DNA from: Opitutus sp.
GTDB taxonomy: Bacteria > Verrucomicrobiota > Verrucomicrobiia > Opitutales > Opitutaceae
Assembly: GCA_025361365.1 (NCBI GenBank)
Contig: JANYAM010000041.1
Span: 1 to 42,501 of the forward strand
Direction of reading: 5' to 3'
Length of the DNA stretch: 42,501 bases
In this document: piece after piece, positions 31,722 to 40,485 of the stretch
How positions within the stretch are numbered: the first letter of the stretch is position 1
Layout: each line of letters starts with the position of its first letter
Made by a program: the position numbers and the translations under genes
The notes under the pieces: generated by a model
What the model was told of the DNA's origin: nothing
What the model saw: only the letters and a program-made list of their open reading frames with translations
Databases searched by the model: none

Positions 31722-32650
31722 AGCAACCGGTCATCGCTGTCTTTGCTGGCGGCACATCCCCCGAACGCGAGGTTTCCCTGGGTTCCGGCAAGGCCGCGGC
31801 CCTGGCCATGGCCTACACGCATCCCACGCAGTTCTTCCCGATCGAGGCGGACGCCCTACCCGAGGGGCTCGACCCGGCGATGCACATCGTCTGCTCCACG
31901 CTGCACGGCGTGTTCGGCGAGGACGGCGGCATGCAGCGCCTCCTGGAAAAGGCCGGCGTGATCTATGCCGGCTGCGACGCCAAGTCGAGCGAGCTGACCT
32001 TTGATAAATGGCGCACGCGGCAGACCGTGTCGGCCCAGGGCGTGCAGGTGGCGCCGGGTCGGGTGTTCCAGGCGTCGGCCAAGCCGACCGCCGCGGCACT
32101 GAGTGCGGAGTTTGGCGAGCAGGTGGTGCTCAAGCCCAATTGCCAGGGCAGCAGCGTCGGCCTGCAGATCGTGACTTCCAAGGTCGGGCTCGAGATCGCG
32201 CTGGGCGGCATCCGCCAGGGCGAGTGGGTGGTGGAGGAGCGTATCCTCGGCCGCGAGTTCACCGTCGGCTTGCTGCGCGGCCGCGGAATGGGCGTCGTGG
32301 AGATCGTGCCGAAGTCCGGCGTCTTCGACTACACCAGCAAATATACCAAGGGCCTCACCGAGTATTTCGCCCCGGCGCAGATCTCCGAGGAGATGGCGAC
32401 GCGGATCCGCGTGGCTGCCGAAACCGCCTTCGCCGCCTGCGGCTGCCGCGACTACGCGCGCATCGACTTCATGCTGTCGAACGACGGCGAACTTTATTTG
32501 CTCGAAATCAACACGTTGCCGGGCATGAAAGAGACGAGCCTGCTGCCGATGAGTGCGCGTTGCGTAGGGCTGGATTTTATCGCGCTGTGCCGCGAGATGG
32601 TGGCCCCCGCCGTGGAACGATTCGCCCAGGCTTCCGCCCAGCGCAAATGA
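31718..32650 (+). CDS. ddl: D-alanine--D-alanine ligase
   Basis: This ATP-grasp enzyme makes the D-Ala-D-Ala that MurF adds. Motifs are VFAGGTSPEREVSLGSG at the N-terminus, STLHGVFGEDGGMQ, VLKPNCQGSSVGLQIV, EERILGREFTVGLL, EIVPKSGVFDYTSKYT and the metal-binding end DFMLSNDGELYLLEINTLPG. The length of 310 aa is normal. The starts and stops of murB, ddl and ftsQ overlap by four bases each, which indicates tight coupling. Confidence 0.95.
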   Translation: MKQPVIAVFAGGTSPEREVSLGSGKAAALAMAYTHPTQFFPIEADALPEGLDPAMHIVCSTLHGVFGEDGGMQRLLEKAGVIYAGCDAKSSELTFDKWRTRQTVSAQGVQVAPGRVFQASAKPTAAALSAEFGEQVVLKPNCQGSSVGLQIVTSKVGLEIALGGIRQGEWVVEERILGREFTVGLLRGRGMGVVEIVPKSGVFDYTSKYTKGLTEYFAPAQISEEMATRIRVAAETAFAACGCRDYARIDFMLSNDGELYLLEINTLPGMKETSLLPMSARCVGLDFIALCREMVAPAVERFAQASAQRK

Positions 32651-33630
32651 ATCCCGCTCCCGACCTCACCGCTCCGCCTCCGGGCCGCTCCTGGCGCAAC
32701 ATCCGCCAGGAAGTGAGCGCGCCGGCCATGTCGCCGCGGGGCCGTCGCCGCCGGCTGGCGGCATGGGCGAAAGTCGGGGCGCTGGCCGTCGTGATCGCCG
32801 GTTCCGGCTGGGGTCTCTACGAATTTGCCCGCTCCTGGTCCACCGACCGCGCGGCCCTCGCCACGGCGTTGCACAGCGAACGCGTGCGCGACACCGTGCT
32901 GATCACCGATGGCGTGCTGACCCGGGATTGGGTCGCGGGGAAACTCACTTTGCCGAAGGAGGCCAGCCTGATGACGCTGGACCTGCCGGCGCTGCGCGAC
33001 CGGCTTCTCACCAGCGGCCAGGTGCGCGTCGCCGTGCTAACCCGCAATTTCCCCGACACGCTGGTCGTCACCTTGCAGGAACGCACCCCCGTGGCGCGGG
33101 TGCAGGCGGCCGACGCGGACGGCGCCGCCAAGCAGCTGCTCGTGGCGAAGGACGGCACCGTCTATGACGGGTTGAACTATGACAAGACCATGCTGGCCGG
33201 GCTGCCCTGGCTCGACGGCATCCGCCTCGTGAAGTCAGGGGGCGGCTTCGAGCCGGTCGACGGCATGGCCGATGTCTCCGCCCTCCTCTCGACAGCCCAG
33301 CTGCAGGCCCCGCACCTCTATCGCGAGTGGCTCATCGTGTCGCTCGCCCGCCTGGCCGAGCGCGATGAGATCGTCGTGAAGGCGCAGGACATCCCCGAGA
33401 TCGTTTTCAGCCGCAAGCGCGACTTCTTCAAGCAGGTCGCACAGCTCGACTACGTGATCGACGCCGCGCACGGCCTCGAGGCCGCGCCGCTGCTCCAGTC
33501 GGTGAACCTCACGCTCGAGGGCCAAGTGCCCGTGAAGCTGCAGGGCACACCCGCCGGGCTGGCCGTCACGCCCATCACTCCTTCCTTCCCTCTTAAACCT
33601 TCACAACGGAAAACCAAACGTGAGTTCTAG
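32647..33630 (+). CDS. ftsQ: Cell division protein FtsQ/DivIB
   Basis: This is a bitopic divisome protein. A cytoplasmic, Arg-rich N-terminus (PRGRRRRLAAWAK) precedes one membrane helix (about 40-58, VGALAVVIAGSGWGLYEFA). A periplasmic POTRA-type region follows (residues about 75-145, RDTVLITDGVLTRDWVAGKL and VLTRNFPDTLVVTLQERTPVA), then the FtsQ beta domain. The sequence is weakly conserved, so the call leans on topology and on position between ddl and ftsA. It recruits FtsB/FtsL. The frame overlaps the ftsA start by 11 bases. Confidence 0.85.
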   Translation: MNPAPDLTAPPPGRSWRNIRQEVSAPAMSPRGRRRRLAAWAKVGALAVVIAGSGWGLYEFARSWSTDRAALATALHSERVRDTVLITDGVLTRDWVAGKLTLPKEASLMTLDLPALRDRLLTSGQVRVAVLTRNFPDTLVVTLQERTPVARVQAADADGAAKQLLVAKDGTVYDGLNYDKTMLAGLPWLDGIRLVKSGGGFEPVDGMADVSALLSTAQLQAPHLYREWLIVSLARLAERDEIVVKAQDIPEIVFSRKRDFFKQVAQLDYVIDAAHGLEAAPLLQSVNLTLEGQVPVKLQGTPAGLAVTPITPSFPLKPSQRKTKREF

Positions 33631-34831
33631 CAGAATCGTCGCCGCCGTCGAAATCGGCACCGGCAAAATTGCCGTGCTCGTGGGTGAGATCACCCGCGGG
33701 CGCAGCCTCAACATCATCGGCGTCGGCGTCTCGCCCTCGCGCGGCGTGATGAAAGGCGAGGTCGTGGACTACAAGGCCGCCTGCGAGGCGACCCACCACG
33801 CCTTGGAAATGGCCGAGAAGCGCGCCGGCGCCCGTATTGAGGAGGTCTGGCTCGCCCAGACCGGCGGCCACCTCGACGCCTTCTATAATGAAGCGTCGGT
33901 TAACGTGAAGTCCGCCGACAACACCGTAACGCAGCTCGACATCGCCTCCGTTTGCGACCTGGCCAAGGAGAAGGAGCTGCCCGCGGGTCGCTCGCGCATC
34001 CACGAGATCCGCCGGCCCTTTCGCCTCGACGGCCGCGCCGTGCCGGCCCCCGAGCACCTGTCGGGCCGCCGCCTCGAGGTCGGCTACTGGATCGTCCACG
34101 GACCCGAGAGCAAGATCAGCGACAACATCCACGTCGTGGGCGGCTACCATTTGGAAGTGCGCGAACTCGTCCTCGCCAGCCTCGCCACGGGCTCGCTGCT
34201 GACCAGCGCCGAGGAGCGTTCGCAGGGCGTCCTGGTGATCGACATCGGCAAGGGGGTCACCGACTACGTGCTTTACCGCGACGGCCATGTGCTCGTCACC
34301 GGCACGCTGCCGGTCGCCGGCGACCACCTGACCAACGACCTCAGCATCGGCCTGCGCGTCACCACCGCCCAGGCGGAGATGCTCAAGCTGCGCCACGCGC
34401 GCGCGACGACTCTCTCCCGCGACAAGTCCGACAAGGTCTGGCTCAATGGCGACGCCTCCTTCGGCGACCGCCAGCTGCCCAAGATGGCGATCGAGACGAT
34501 CGCCGCGGCCCGCACGCTCGAGCTGCTCGAGGTGGTCCGCGCCAAGCTCGGCCCGGCCTTCGTGGCGGAGCACTGCGGCGCGGGCGTCATTCTTGCCGGC
34601 GGCACCGCCAAGCTGCCGGGCATCGAGGAGGCCGCCACCCGCGTCTTCGGCCTGCCGGCCCGCCGCGGCGAGCCGCCGGGCTGGGTGAAGGAGGAATTGC
34701 AGGACCCGATGTTCAGCACCGTGCTGGGCGTCTTCCAGTTCGGCCTCCGCACCGCCCACGAGCACGCCGTGCCGCCGCGCCGCAAGACCGGCCTGCTGAG
34801 CAACCTCACGAAAATCTTTGCCGTCTCCTGA
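33620..34831 (+). CDS. ftsA: Cell division protein FtsA
   Basis: This is an actin-like ATPase that tethers FtsZ to the membrane. The first phosphate loop is in VAAVEIGTGKIAVLVGE, the second in GVLVIDIGKGVTDYVLYRDG, and the adenosine motif is in AGVILAGGTAKLPGIEE. The C-terminus ends in a short amphipathic helix, TGLLSNLTKIFAVS, fitting the membrane-targeting tail of FtsA. The start codon is GTG within the ftsQ frame. The length of 403 aa is typical, and ftsZ follows after two bases. Confidence 0.93.
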   Translation: MSSSRIVAAVEIGTGKIAVLVGEITRGRSLNIIGVGVSPSRGVMKGEVVDYKAACEATHHALEMAEKRAGARIEEVWLAQTGGHLDAFYNEASVNVKSADNTVTQLDIASVCDLAKEKELPAGRSRIHEIRRPFRLDGRAVPAPEHLSGRRLEVGYWIVHGPESKISDNIHVVGGYHLEVRELVLASLATGSLLTSAEERSQGVLVIDIGKGVTDYVLYRDGHVLVTGTLPVAGDHLTNDLSIGLRVTTAQAEMLKLRHARATTLSRDKSDKVWLNGDASFGDRQLPKMAIETIAAARTLELLEVVRAKLGPAFVAEHCGAGVILAGGTAKLPGIEEAATRVFGLPARRGEPPGWVKEELQDPMFSTVLGVFQFGLRTAHEHAVPPRRKTGLLSNLTKIFAVS

Positions 34832-34833
34832 CT

Positions 34834-36132
34834 ATGAGCCTTCCCCCGAACGAGCTCCCCCTCGAGGCCCTGACCGACCGCAACGTCGGCATCAAGCTCA
34901 TCGGCGTGGGCGGCGGCGGCTCGAACGCCGTCGACCGTCTCAAGATGGAGAACCTCGATCGCCTGCAGCTGGCGGTCATCAACACTGACTTGAAGGCCCT
35001 CGGCACCTCGCCGGTGCAGGACAAGATCCTGATCGGCGCCTCGCTCACCCGCGGGCTGAGCGCTGGCGGGGACCCCGAGCTCGGCCGCAAGGCCGCGGAG
35101 GCCGACGCCGACAAGATCGCTGAGATCGTCAAGGGCACGGACCTGATCTTCCTCGTCGCCGGGCTCGGTGGCGGCACCGGTTCCGGCGCGACGCCGGTGG
35201 TCGCGGAGATCGCGGCCGAGGCCGGCGCCATGGTCGTCGCCTTCGTCACGCTCCCGTTCAGCTTCGAGGGCGGCCGCCGACGCAAGCAGGCCGAGGAGGC
35301 CCTGGCCGAGCTGCGCCGCGTCTGTGACGCCGTCATTCCGCTCGCCAACGACATGCTCCTGCAGGAGGGCACCGAGTCCACCAGCGTCCTCGATTCCTTT
35401 GCCCGCGCCGACGAGTGGATCGGCCGCGGCGTGAAATCCATCTGGGGCATGCTCTCGCGCACCGGCCTCATCAACGTCGACTTCACCGCCCTGCGCCAAG
35501 TGTTCCAGCACCGCGGCGGCAAGACCCTCTTCGGCCTCGGCCTCGGCACAGGTGAGAATCCCGCCGCCGCCGCGCTCGACGACCTCAAGCAGTGCCCGCT
35601 GCTCCACACGCCGGAATACGCCCGCAAGGCCGACCGCCTGCTCATCAACATCACCGGCGGCGCCGACCTCAGCCTGACCAAGGTCAACGAGCTGATGTCC
35701 GCCCTCACCGAGGAATTCGGCCGCGAGGCGCACGTGGTCATGGGCGCCGCGATCGACGAGGCGCTGGCGGGCCGCGTCGAGATCTGCCTCATCGGCACGA
35801 CCGACCTCGGCAGCCGCAACTTTGTCCGCCGCCCGGCCTCCGTGCCCGTCCGGAAGCCTTCCGAGCGCACCGCCGCGCCGACCGCGACCTCGCTGGCTTC
35901 GGACAGCAACCATAACGTCAAGACCTCCGTCACTCCCGCCTCGCAACGCCCCGCGGCTTCAGCGGCGGCCGGCGTGCACACCGCCAAGCCGACCCAGGAG
36001 GAATTTGGTTTCCAGGGCGGCGTTCCCGCCGAGAACCGCGGCGCTTTCGATAAGTCCGACCGCATCCTTTTCGAGGGGCAGGACCTGGACGTGCCGACCT
36101 ACCTGCGCAAGGGCATCAAGGTGACGGTCTGA
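34834..36132 (+). CDS. ftsZ: Cell division GTPase FtsZ
   Basis: This tubulin homologue forms the Z ring. The GTP-binding parts are VGGGGSNAV (near 25) and the tubulin signature GGGTGSG (112-118), followed by TLPFSFEG and the T7 loop GLINVDFTAL that supplies the catalytic Asp. A variable linker (about 335-415, rich in Ser, Thr, Ala and Pro) leads to the conserved C-terminal peptide DVPTYLRKG, which binds FtsA, and a short basic tail. The length is 432 aa. It is the last gene of the division cluster; a toxin-antitoxin pair follows. Confidence 0.96.
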   Translation: MSLPPNELPLEALTDRNVGIKLIGVGGGGSNAVDRLKMENLDRLQLAVINTDLKALGTSPVQDKILIGASLTRGLSAGGDPELGRKAAEADADKIAEIVKGTDLIFLVAGLGGGTGSGATPVVAEIAAEAGAMVVAFVTLPFSFEGGRRRKQAEEALAELRRVCDAVIPLANDMLLQEGTESTSVLDSFARADEWIGRGVKSIWGMLSRTGLINVDFTALRQVFQHRGGKTLFGLGLGTGENPAAAALDDLKQCPLLHTPEYARKADRLLINITGGADLSLTKVNELMSALTEEFGREAHVVMGAAIDEALAGRVEICLIGTTDLGSRNFVRRPASVPVRKPSERTAAPTATSLASDSNHNVKTSVTPASQRPAASAAAGVHTAKPTQEEFGFQGGVPAENRGAFDKSDRILFEGQDLDVPTYLRKGIKVTV

Positions 36133-36139
36133 GGCCGGC

Positions 36140-36171
36140 TTGACAGATAAATTGTGTGGGACACTGTGTGG
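36140..36171 (+). promoter_or_regulatory. Putative vapBC promoter/operator
   Basis: TTGACA at 36140-36145 begins eight bases after the ftsZ stop codon. Direct repeats tgtgtgg (36153-36159 and 36165-36171) are spaced by 12 bases, with a gtgt/acac inverted pair between them. Type II antitoxins usually bind such repeats; the operator role is inferred. Confidence 0.45.
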
Positions 36172-36173
36172 CC

Positions 36174-36374
36174 GTGCCCACAAATCTTGAGATCGACGAC
36201 AAACTGCTGGCCAAGGCGCAGAAAGCCGGCGGCCACAAGACCAAGAAAGCCACGGTCAACGAGGCGCTGGCCGAGTATATCCAGCACCGGCAGCAGCGCG
36301 AAGTGACAAAACTGTTCGGCACGATCGTTTTTGAGCCGGGCTTTGACTACAAGGCCGAGCGGGCCAAGCGATGA
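36174..36374 (+). CDS. vapB: VapB-family antitoxin
   Basis: The start MPTNLEIDDKLLAKAQKAGG is the ribbon-helix-helix beginning typical of VapB antitoxins. It is followed by KTKKATVNEALAEYIQ and a charged C-terminal tail (GFDYKAERAKR) that would wrap the toxin. The start is GTG at 36174, with other in-frame GTG codons at 36156 and 36168. It overlaps vapC by four bases (ATGA). It neutralises VapC and probably represses its own promoter. Confidence 0.85.
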   Translation: MPTNLEIDDKLLAKAQKAGGHKTKKATVNEALAEYIQHRQQREVTKLFGTIVFEPGFDYKAERAKR

Positions 36375-36781
36375 AAGTGCTGGCAGATACGCCGGTGTGG
36401 TCTGCGGCATTTCGTCGCGCCGAGGGGCAAGCCTCGGCGCTGCGGACGGAGCTCGAATGGCTGGTAGCGCATGGCGCGGCCACCATCGTGGGGCCGATCC
36501 GCCAGGAACTGCTTTCGGGCATCAGGGAGAAAGCACAATATGAACAGGTGCGCGGTGCCTTGCGGAATTTTCCTGACCTCGCCCTGGAAACTGCCGATTT
36601 TGAGACGGCGGCGGAGTATTTCAACATTTGCCGTGGCCAAGGAGTGCAGGGCTCTCTGACGGACTTTCTTATCTGCGCGGTAGCCGCCCGGCGGCAGCTG
36701 GAAATCTTCACGACGGACGGGGATTTCCAGCATTACCGGAAACACCTGCCGATTGCGCTTTACGCGGGCGCCCAAGCCTAG
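36371..36781 (+). CDS. vapC: VapC-family PIN-domain toxin
   Basis: This is a PIN-domain ribonuclease of 136 aa. The acidic active-site residues are visible: D6 in LADTPVW, E46 in GPIRQELLSG, D98 in GSLTDFLICAVA and D116/D118 in TTDGDFQHY. Family members cut tRNA or rRNA when freed from VapB. All catalytic residues look intact, so the toxin should be functional. The pair stands between ftsZ and obgE, an unusual site for a transferable module. obgE starts 12 bases after its stop, so read-through expression is likely. Confidence 0.88.
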   Translation: MKVLADTPVWSAAFRRAEGQASALRTELEWLVAHGAATIVGPIRQELLSGIREKAQYEQVRGALRNFPDLALETADFETAAEYFNICRGQGVQGSLTDFLICAVAARRQLEIFTTDGDFQHYRKHLPIALYAGAQA

Positions 36782-36793
36782 AGTCATATCCCC

Positions 36794-37834
36794 ATGTTTA
36801 TCGACGAGACCTCCATCAAGGCGCGCGCGGGCGACGGCGGCCGCGGCTGCTCGAGCTTCCGGCGGGAAAAATATGAGCCGTGGGGCGGCCCCAACGGCGG
36901 CGATGGCGGCAAGGGCGGGGACGTGGTCCTGCGCGGCGACGACGACCAGAACAACCTCATCGACTTCAAGTTCAAGCCGCACTGGAACGGCGAGCGCGGC
37001 GAGCACGGCCAGGGCGCCGATTGCAACGGCCGCGAGGGCCGGCCCGCCATCCTCCGCGTGCCGCTGGGCACCGTGGTCTACAAGCGCGATACCGGCGAGA
37101 AGGTCGTCGAAATCCTCGCGGACCACCAGGAATTCATCCTGCTCAAGGGCGGCAAGGGCGGTTTCGGCAACACGCGCTTCAAGTCCTCCGTCACGCGCGC
37201 CCCGCGCAAGACCGGCCCGGGCGAACCGGGCGAGATCGGCGAATTCCGCCTCGAGCTGAAGAGCATGGCCGATGTCGGCCTCGTCGGCTTTCCCAACGCG
37301 GGCAAGTCGTCGCTGACCACCCTCATCACCAAGGCGCGCCCGAAGGTGGCCGCGTATCCGTTCACCACGCTCCAGCCGCAGATCGGCGTCATCGAGTATC
37401 TCGAGGAGTATGAGCGCATCGTCCTCGCCGACGTCCCGGGCCTCATCGCCGGCGCCAGCGAGAACAAGGGCCTCGGCCACCGCTTCCTCAAGCACATCGA
37501 GCGCTGCAAGCTGCTCCTCATCATCATCGACCTGGCGGGCACCGACAACCGCGACCCGCGCACCGACTACAAGCAGCTGTTGAAGGAGCTGGAGCTTTAC
37601 GACAAGGCCCTGCTCGACAAGCCGCGCGTCATCGCCGCGAACAAGATGGACGAGGACGCCGCCGTGGTGAACCTCAAGAAATTCAAGACGCGCTACCCGA
37701 AGGTGGATATCATCCCGATCTCCTGTCTCTCCGAGGTGGGCATCCCGAAATTGAAGAAGGAGCTGCTCAAGCGCGTGCTCAAGCTGCGGCCCAAAGAAAA
37801 GAAATCGCCAAAGCGGGCCGGCACAGTAAGTTAA
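36794..37834 (+). CDS. obgE: Obg-family GTPase
   Basis: This is an essential ribosome-associated GTPase involved in 50S assembly and the stringent response. It has the glycine-rich Obg fold (1-158, with GGPNGGDGGKGGDVVLRGD and KGGKGGFGN) and the G domain: G1 GFPNAGKSS (165-173), the switch region YPFTTLQPQIGVI, G3 DVPGL and G4 ANKMD. The C-terminal OCT domain is absent, and a short basic tail ends the protein at 346 aa; this short form is common. The gene is 12 bases after vapC. Confidence 0.95.
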   Translation: MFIDETSIKARAGDGGRGCSSFRREKYEPWGGPNGGDGGKGGDVVLRGDDDQNNLIDFKFKPHWNGERGEHGQGADCNGREGRPAILRVPLGTVVYKRDTGEKVVEILADHQEFILLKGGKGGFGNTRFKSSVTRAPRKTGPGEPGEIGEFRLELKSMADVGLVGFPNAGKSSLTTLITKARPKVAAYPFTTLQPQIGVIEYLEEYERIVLADVPGLIAGASENKGLGHRFLKHIERCKLLLIIIDLAGTDNRDPRTDYKQLLKELELYDKALLDKPRVIAANKMDEDAAVVNLKKFKTRYPKVDIIPISCLSEVGIPKLKKELLKRVLKLRPKEKKSPKRAGTVS

Positions 37835-37843
37835 CTTCCGCCC

Positions 37844-38485
37844 ATGATGACGGAATACCGCCCCCTGCTGATGCGCGCCAACCGGTTGCTCGGTTCGGCC
37901 CTCATCGAGCACAACCTCGTGAAATTCGAGGACTTGGAGGCGGCCAACGAGCGCCTGCTGGAGGTCGCGGCCACCGGCCAGGTGCGGCAAAGTTCCGTGC
38001 TCAGCATCCTCGTCTACGAAAAGAAAGTTTTGCGCGAGGAGGATGTGCTGCACCACGTGGTGGACGACCACGGCGTCGGCGTCGTGGACCTGCGCGGCTA
38101 TGATGTGCCGGACGACGTGCGAAAGGACCTCGACCTCGACGCCTGCTGGGCGACTTGGAGCGTGCCCTTCGACCGCGAGGAGGATTTTCACTTTGTCGCG
38201 ACCGCCTATTACCTGAGCCCGGCCGTCCGTTCGTATTGGGAGAAAAAGCTCGGCGGCCAAATCATCTGGCAGGCCACGACGATGGACATCATCGCGGATT
38301 TCCTGGATCGCGTCCACGCCGAGCGCGGCGAGGGCAAGACCGGTGCGCGCAGCACCCGCGCGCCTTTCGCCGCCCCCGGCTCCGGCGGCAGCGGGTCGCC
38401 GCTCGGCGGCTCCCGCGCACCCGTCAGCGGCAGCGTCGCCCCGTTTCCGGTGCCCGGTGGCACCAAACCCCCGGCCGCCAACTAG
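37844..38485 (+). CDS. Stand-alone GspE/PilB N-terminal (MshEN-like) domain protein
   Basis: The 213-aa protein resembles the N-terminal domain of type II secretion and type IV pilus ATPases: LGSALIEHNLVKFEDLEAAN, a helix pair, VGVVDLRGYDVPDD and ATAYYLSPAVRSYWEKKLG. A low-complexity Gly/Ser/Pro tail runs from about residue 165. No ATPase domain follows in frame; the ATPase is the next gene, which has its own N-terminal domain. Some MshEN domains bind cyclic di-GMP, but the motif cannot be confirmed here. It may regulate or pair with the ATPase. A two-hairpin repeat lies between them. Confidence 0.65.
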   Translation: MMTEYRPLLMRANRLLGSALIEHNLVKFEDLEAANERLLEVAATGQVRQSSVLSILVYEKKVLREEDVLHHVVDDHGVGVVDLRGYDVPDDVRKDLDLDACWATWSVPFDREEDFHFVATAYYLSPAVRSYWEKKLGGQIIWQATTMDIIADFLDRVHAERGEGKTGARSTRAPFAAPGSGGSGSPLGGSRAPVSGSVAPFPVPGGTKPPAAN

Positions 38486-38520
38486 ACCATGGTCGAATCC
38501 ATGTGCAATTTCGCAAAAAT

Positions 38521-38570
38521 TGTAGCGGCGGTCTATGACCGCCGGACGGCGCTCACAGAGCGCCGCTACA
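38521..38570. repeat. Two-hairpin palindromic repeat before the GspE/PilB gene
   Basis: Outer arms tgtagcggcg (38521-38530) and cgccgctaca (38561-38570) are perfect complements. Inside are two hairpins, gcggtc/gaccgc and ggcgctc/gagcgcc. The design and outer arm are like the element at 30681-30734. Confidence 0.82.
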
Positions 38571-38587
38571 GCTTCGCCAACTAAGCT

Positions 38588-40327
38588 ATGCCCCTCGGCC
38601 GCACCCAGACGCAGATCATCGACAAGCTCGAGGAGATGGGAAAACTCTCCGCCGAGGCCAAGGGCGTGCTCATCGCGCGGCCCGACGAGCCGACCGGCGA
38701 CCAGCTCGACTCGATCCTTCAGGCGGACCACCACATCACGGTGTTCCAGCTGCTGCTGGCGAAGTGCCGCGCGCTGGGCCTCGCGCCGTTCAACGTCGCC
38801 CGCTACAAGGTCCACGCCAACACCTTTGAGAAGATCGACCTCGAGTTCTGCCAGAAGAACATGATTTTGCCGGTTGGGCAGGTGGGCGACTTCCTGCTCG
38901 TGGCCTTCGCGAACCCGTTCGACACGACGGTCGCGACGAAAATCCAGGACAAGACCGGCCAGCGGGTCGTCCGCCTCCTCGGCCGCGAGGCCGACATCCG
39001 CGAGAAACTCAAGAAGGACCAGGTCCACGACGAGGTGCAGTTCTCCGACGTGGTCGACCAGCTCGGCACCCAGTTCGCCGATGACGAGGCCGAGATCAAG
39101 GACGAGGACCTGGAGAATGAGGACTCCGCGCCCATCATCCAGCTCGCCAACCGCATCATCGAGGACGCCTATTTCGCCGGCACCTCCGACATTCATGTCG
39201 AGCCATGGGAGAAGGAAGTCGTCGTCCGCTACCGCATCGACGGCCTCACCCAGGAAAAGCTCCGCCTCCCCGCCAAGGTCGCTGGCGCGCTTGTCGCGCG
39301 CCTGAAGATCATGTGCAACCTCGACATCGCGGAGCGCCGCCTGCCGCAGGACGGTCGCATTGTCTTCAAGCAGTATAACAAGAAGAACATCGACGTGGAC
39401 CTCCGCGTCTCCACCGCGCCGCTCAACTACGGCGAGGGGGTGGTGATGCGTATCCTCGACAAGCAGAAGTCCACGCTGCCGCTGCCCGCGCTCGGTTTTA
39501 CCGAGGACAATCTGCGCAAATACCGCGAGTGCATCCGCCAGCCCTACGGCATGATCCTGCACTGCGGCCCGACCGGCTCCGGCAAGTCGATGACCCTTTA
39601 CTCGGCGCTCAACGAGGTGAACACGCCTGACGTCGTCATCCGTACCGCTGAGGACCCGATCGAATACACGCTGCCCGGCATCAACCAGATGCAGATGCAC
39701 CGGCAGATCGGCCTGACCTTCGCCGCCGCCCTCCGCGCCTTTCTCCGCCAGGATCCCGACATCATCCTCGTGGGCGAAATCCGTGACAAGGAGACGGCCA
39801 ACATCGCCGTCGAGGCCGCGCTTACCGGCCACATGCTCATCTCCACGCTCCACACCAACGACGCCCCGAGCACGATCGCGCGCCTCACCGACATGGGCAT
39901 CGAGCCGTTCATGATCTCATCCTCCCTGGTGGCCGTCTGCGCCCAGCGCCTCATGCGCCGCGTGTGCAAGGTCTGCCGCGTCGCCTACGAGCCGGATGGC
40001 CGCGAGAAGGATATGCTCATGCGCGGCATCGGCTGGAGCGGCCAGATCTACAAGGCCAGCCCCAAGGGCTGCTCGAAGTGCAACAGCACGGGCTACAAGG
40101 GCCGCGTCGGCATCCACGAATTGCTCGTGAACAACGAGGAGCTCATCGAGGCCATCAACAAGGAAGCCGAGACGGCCGAGTTGAAACGCATCTGCATGAA
40201 GAGCGGCATGAAGACCCTGCACCAGGACAGCCTGATCAAGGTGAAGGAAGGCCTCAGCACGCTGGCCGAGGCGCTCAGCACCGTCCCGCAGGACATGGAG
40301 CTCCGCGATGGCGCGAAGCAGCGGTGA
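38588..40327 (+). CDS. GspE/PilB-type secretion or pilus assembly ATPase
   Basis: This is a hexameric ATPase that powers type IV pilus or type II secretion pseudopilus assembly. The N-terminal MshEN-like domain (1-150) is followed by the ATPase domain: TSDIHVEP, Walker A GPTGSGKS (327-334), the Asp box RTAEDPIEY, Walker [11 protein letters not shown] (391-400) and the His box [17 protein letters not shown] zinc site is formed by C460/C463 and C495/C498. The length of 579 aa is typical. No other pilus gene is in the window, so PilB and GspE cannot be told apart. Confidence 0.92.
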   Translation: MPLGRTQTQIIDKLEEMGKLSAEAKGVLIARPDEPTGDQLDSILQADHHITVFQLLLAKCRALGLAPFNVARYKVHANTFEKIDLEFCQKNMILPVGQVGDFLLVAFANPFDTTVATKIQDKTGQRVVRLLGREADIREKLKKDQVHDEVQFSDVVDQLGTQFADDEAEIKDEDLENEDSAPIIQLANRIIEDAYFAGTSDIHVEPWEKEVVVRYRIDGLTQEKLRLPAKVAGALVARLKIMCNLDIAERRLPQDGRIVFKQYNKKNIDVDLRVSTAPLNYGEGVVMRILDKQKSTLPLPALGFTEDNLRKYRECIRQPYGMILHCGPTGSGKSMTLYSALNEVNTPDVVIRTAEDPIEYTLPGINQMQMHRQIGLTFAAALRAFLRQDPDIILVGEIRDKETANIAVEAALTGHMLISTLHTNDAPSTIARLTDMGIEPFMISSSLVAVCAQRLMRRVCKVCRVAYEPDGREKDMLMRGIGWSGQIYKASPKGCSKCNSTGYKGRVGIHELLVNNEELIEAINKEAETAELKRICMKSGMKTLHQDSLIKVKEGLSTLAEALSTVPQDMELRDGAKQR

Positions 40328-40348
40328 GATTCCATCGCGTTCCTTGTT

Positions 40349-40432
40349 TGTCATTCTGAACGAAGTGTAGAATCCAGAATGATGTGCGCCCGCCGACACG
40401 CTGATGGATTCTTCGCTCCGCTCAGAATGACA
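40349..40432. repeat. Inverted repeat with TCATTCTGA arms
   Basis: tgtcattctgaacgaagtgt and agaatcca (together 40349-40376) pair with tggattcttcgctccgct and cagaatgaca (40405-40432), at 24 of 28 positions. Elements with these arms are widespread in bacterial intergenic DNA. The middle holds gaatgatgtgcgccc, shared with the repeat at 15004-15048. Confidence 0.75.
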
Positions 40433-40485
40433 GGTATCGGGTGCGGTTTGTTTTATCCGCGGTCATCCGCGCAATCCGCGGGAAA

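Noticed and set aside
36347-39853. Minus-strand open frame of 1168 codons opposite vapC, obgE and the GspE genes
   Set aside because: Striking length, but it is antisense to four well-supported genes. The low-complexity translation (rich in Leu, Asp, Val and Arg) reflects codon bias in GC-rich DNA.
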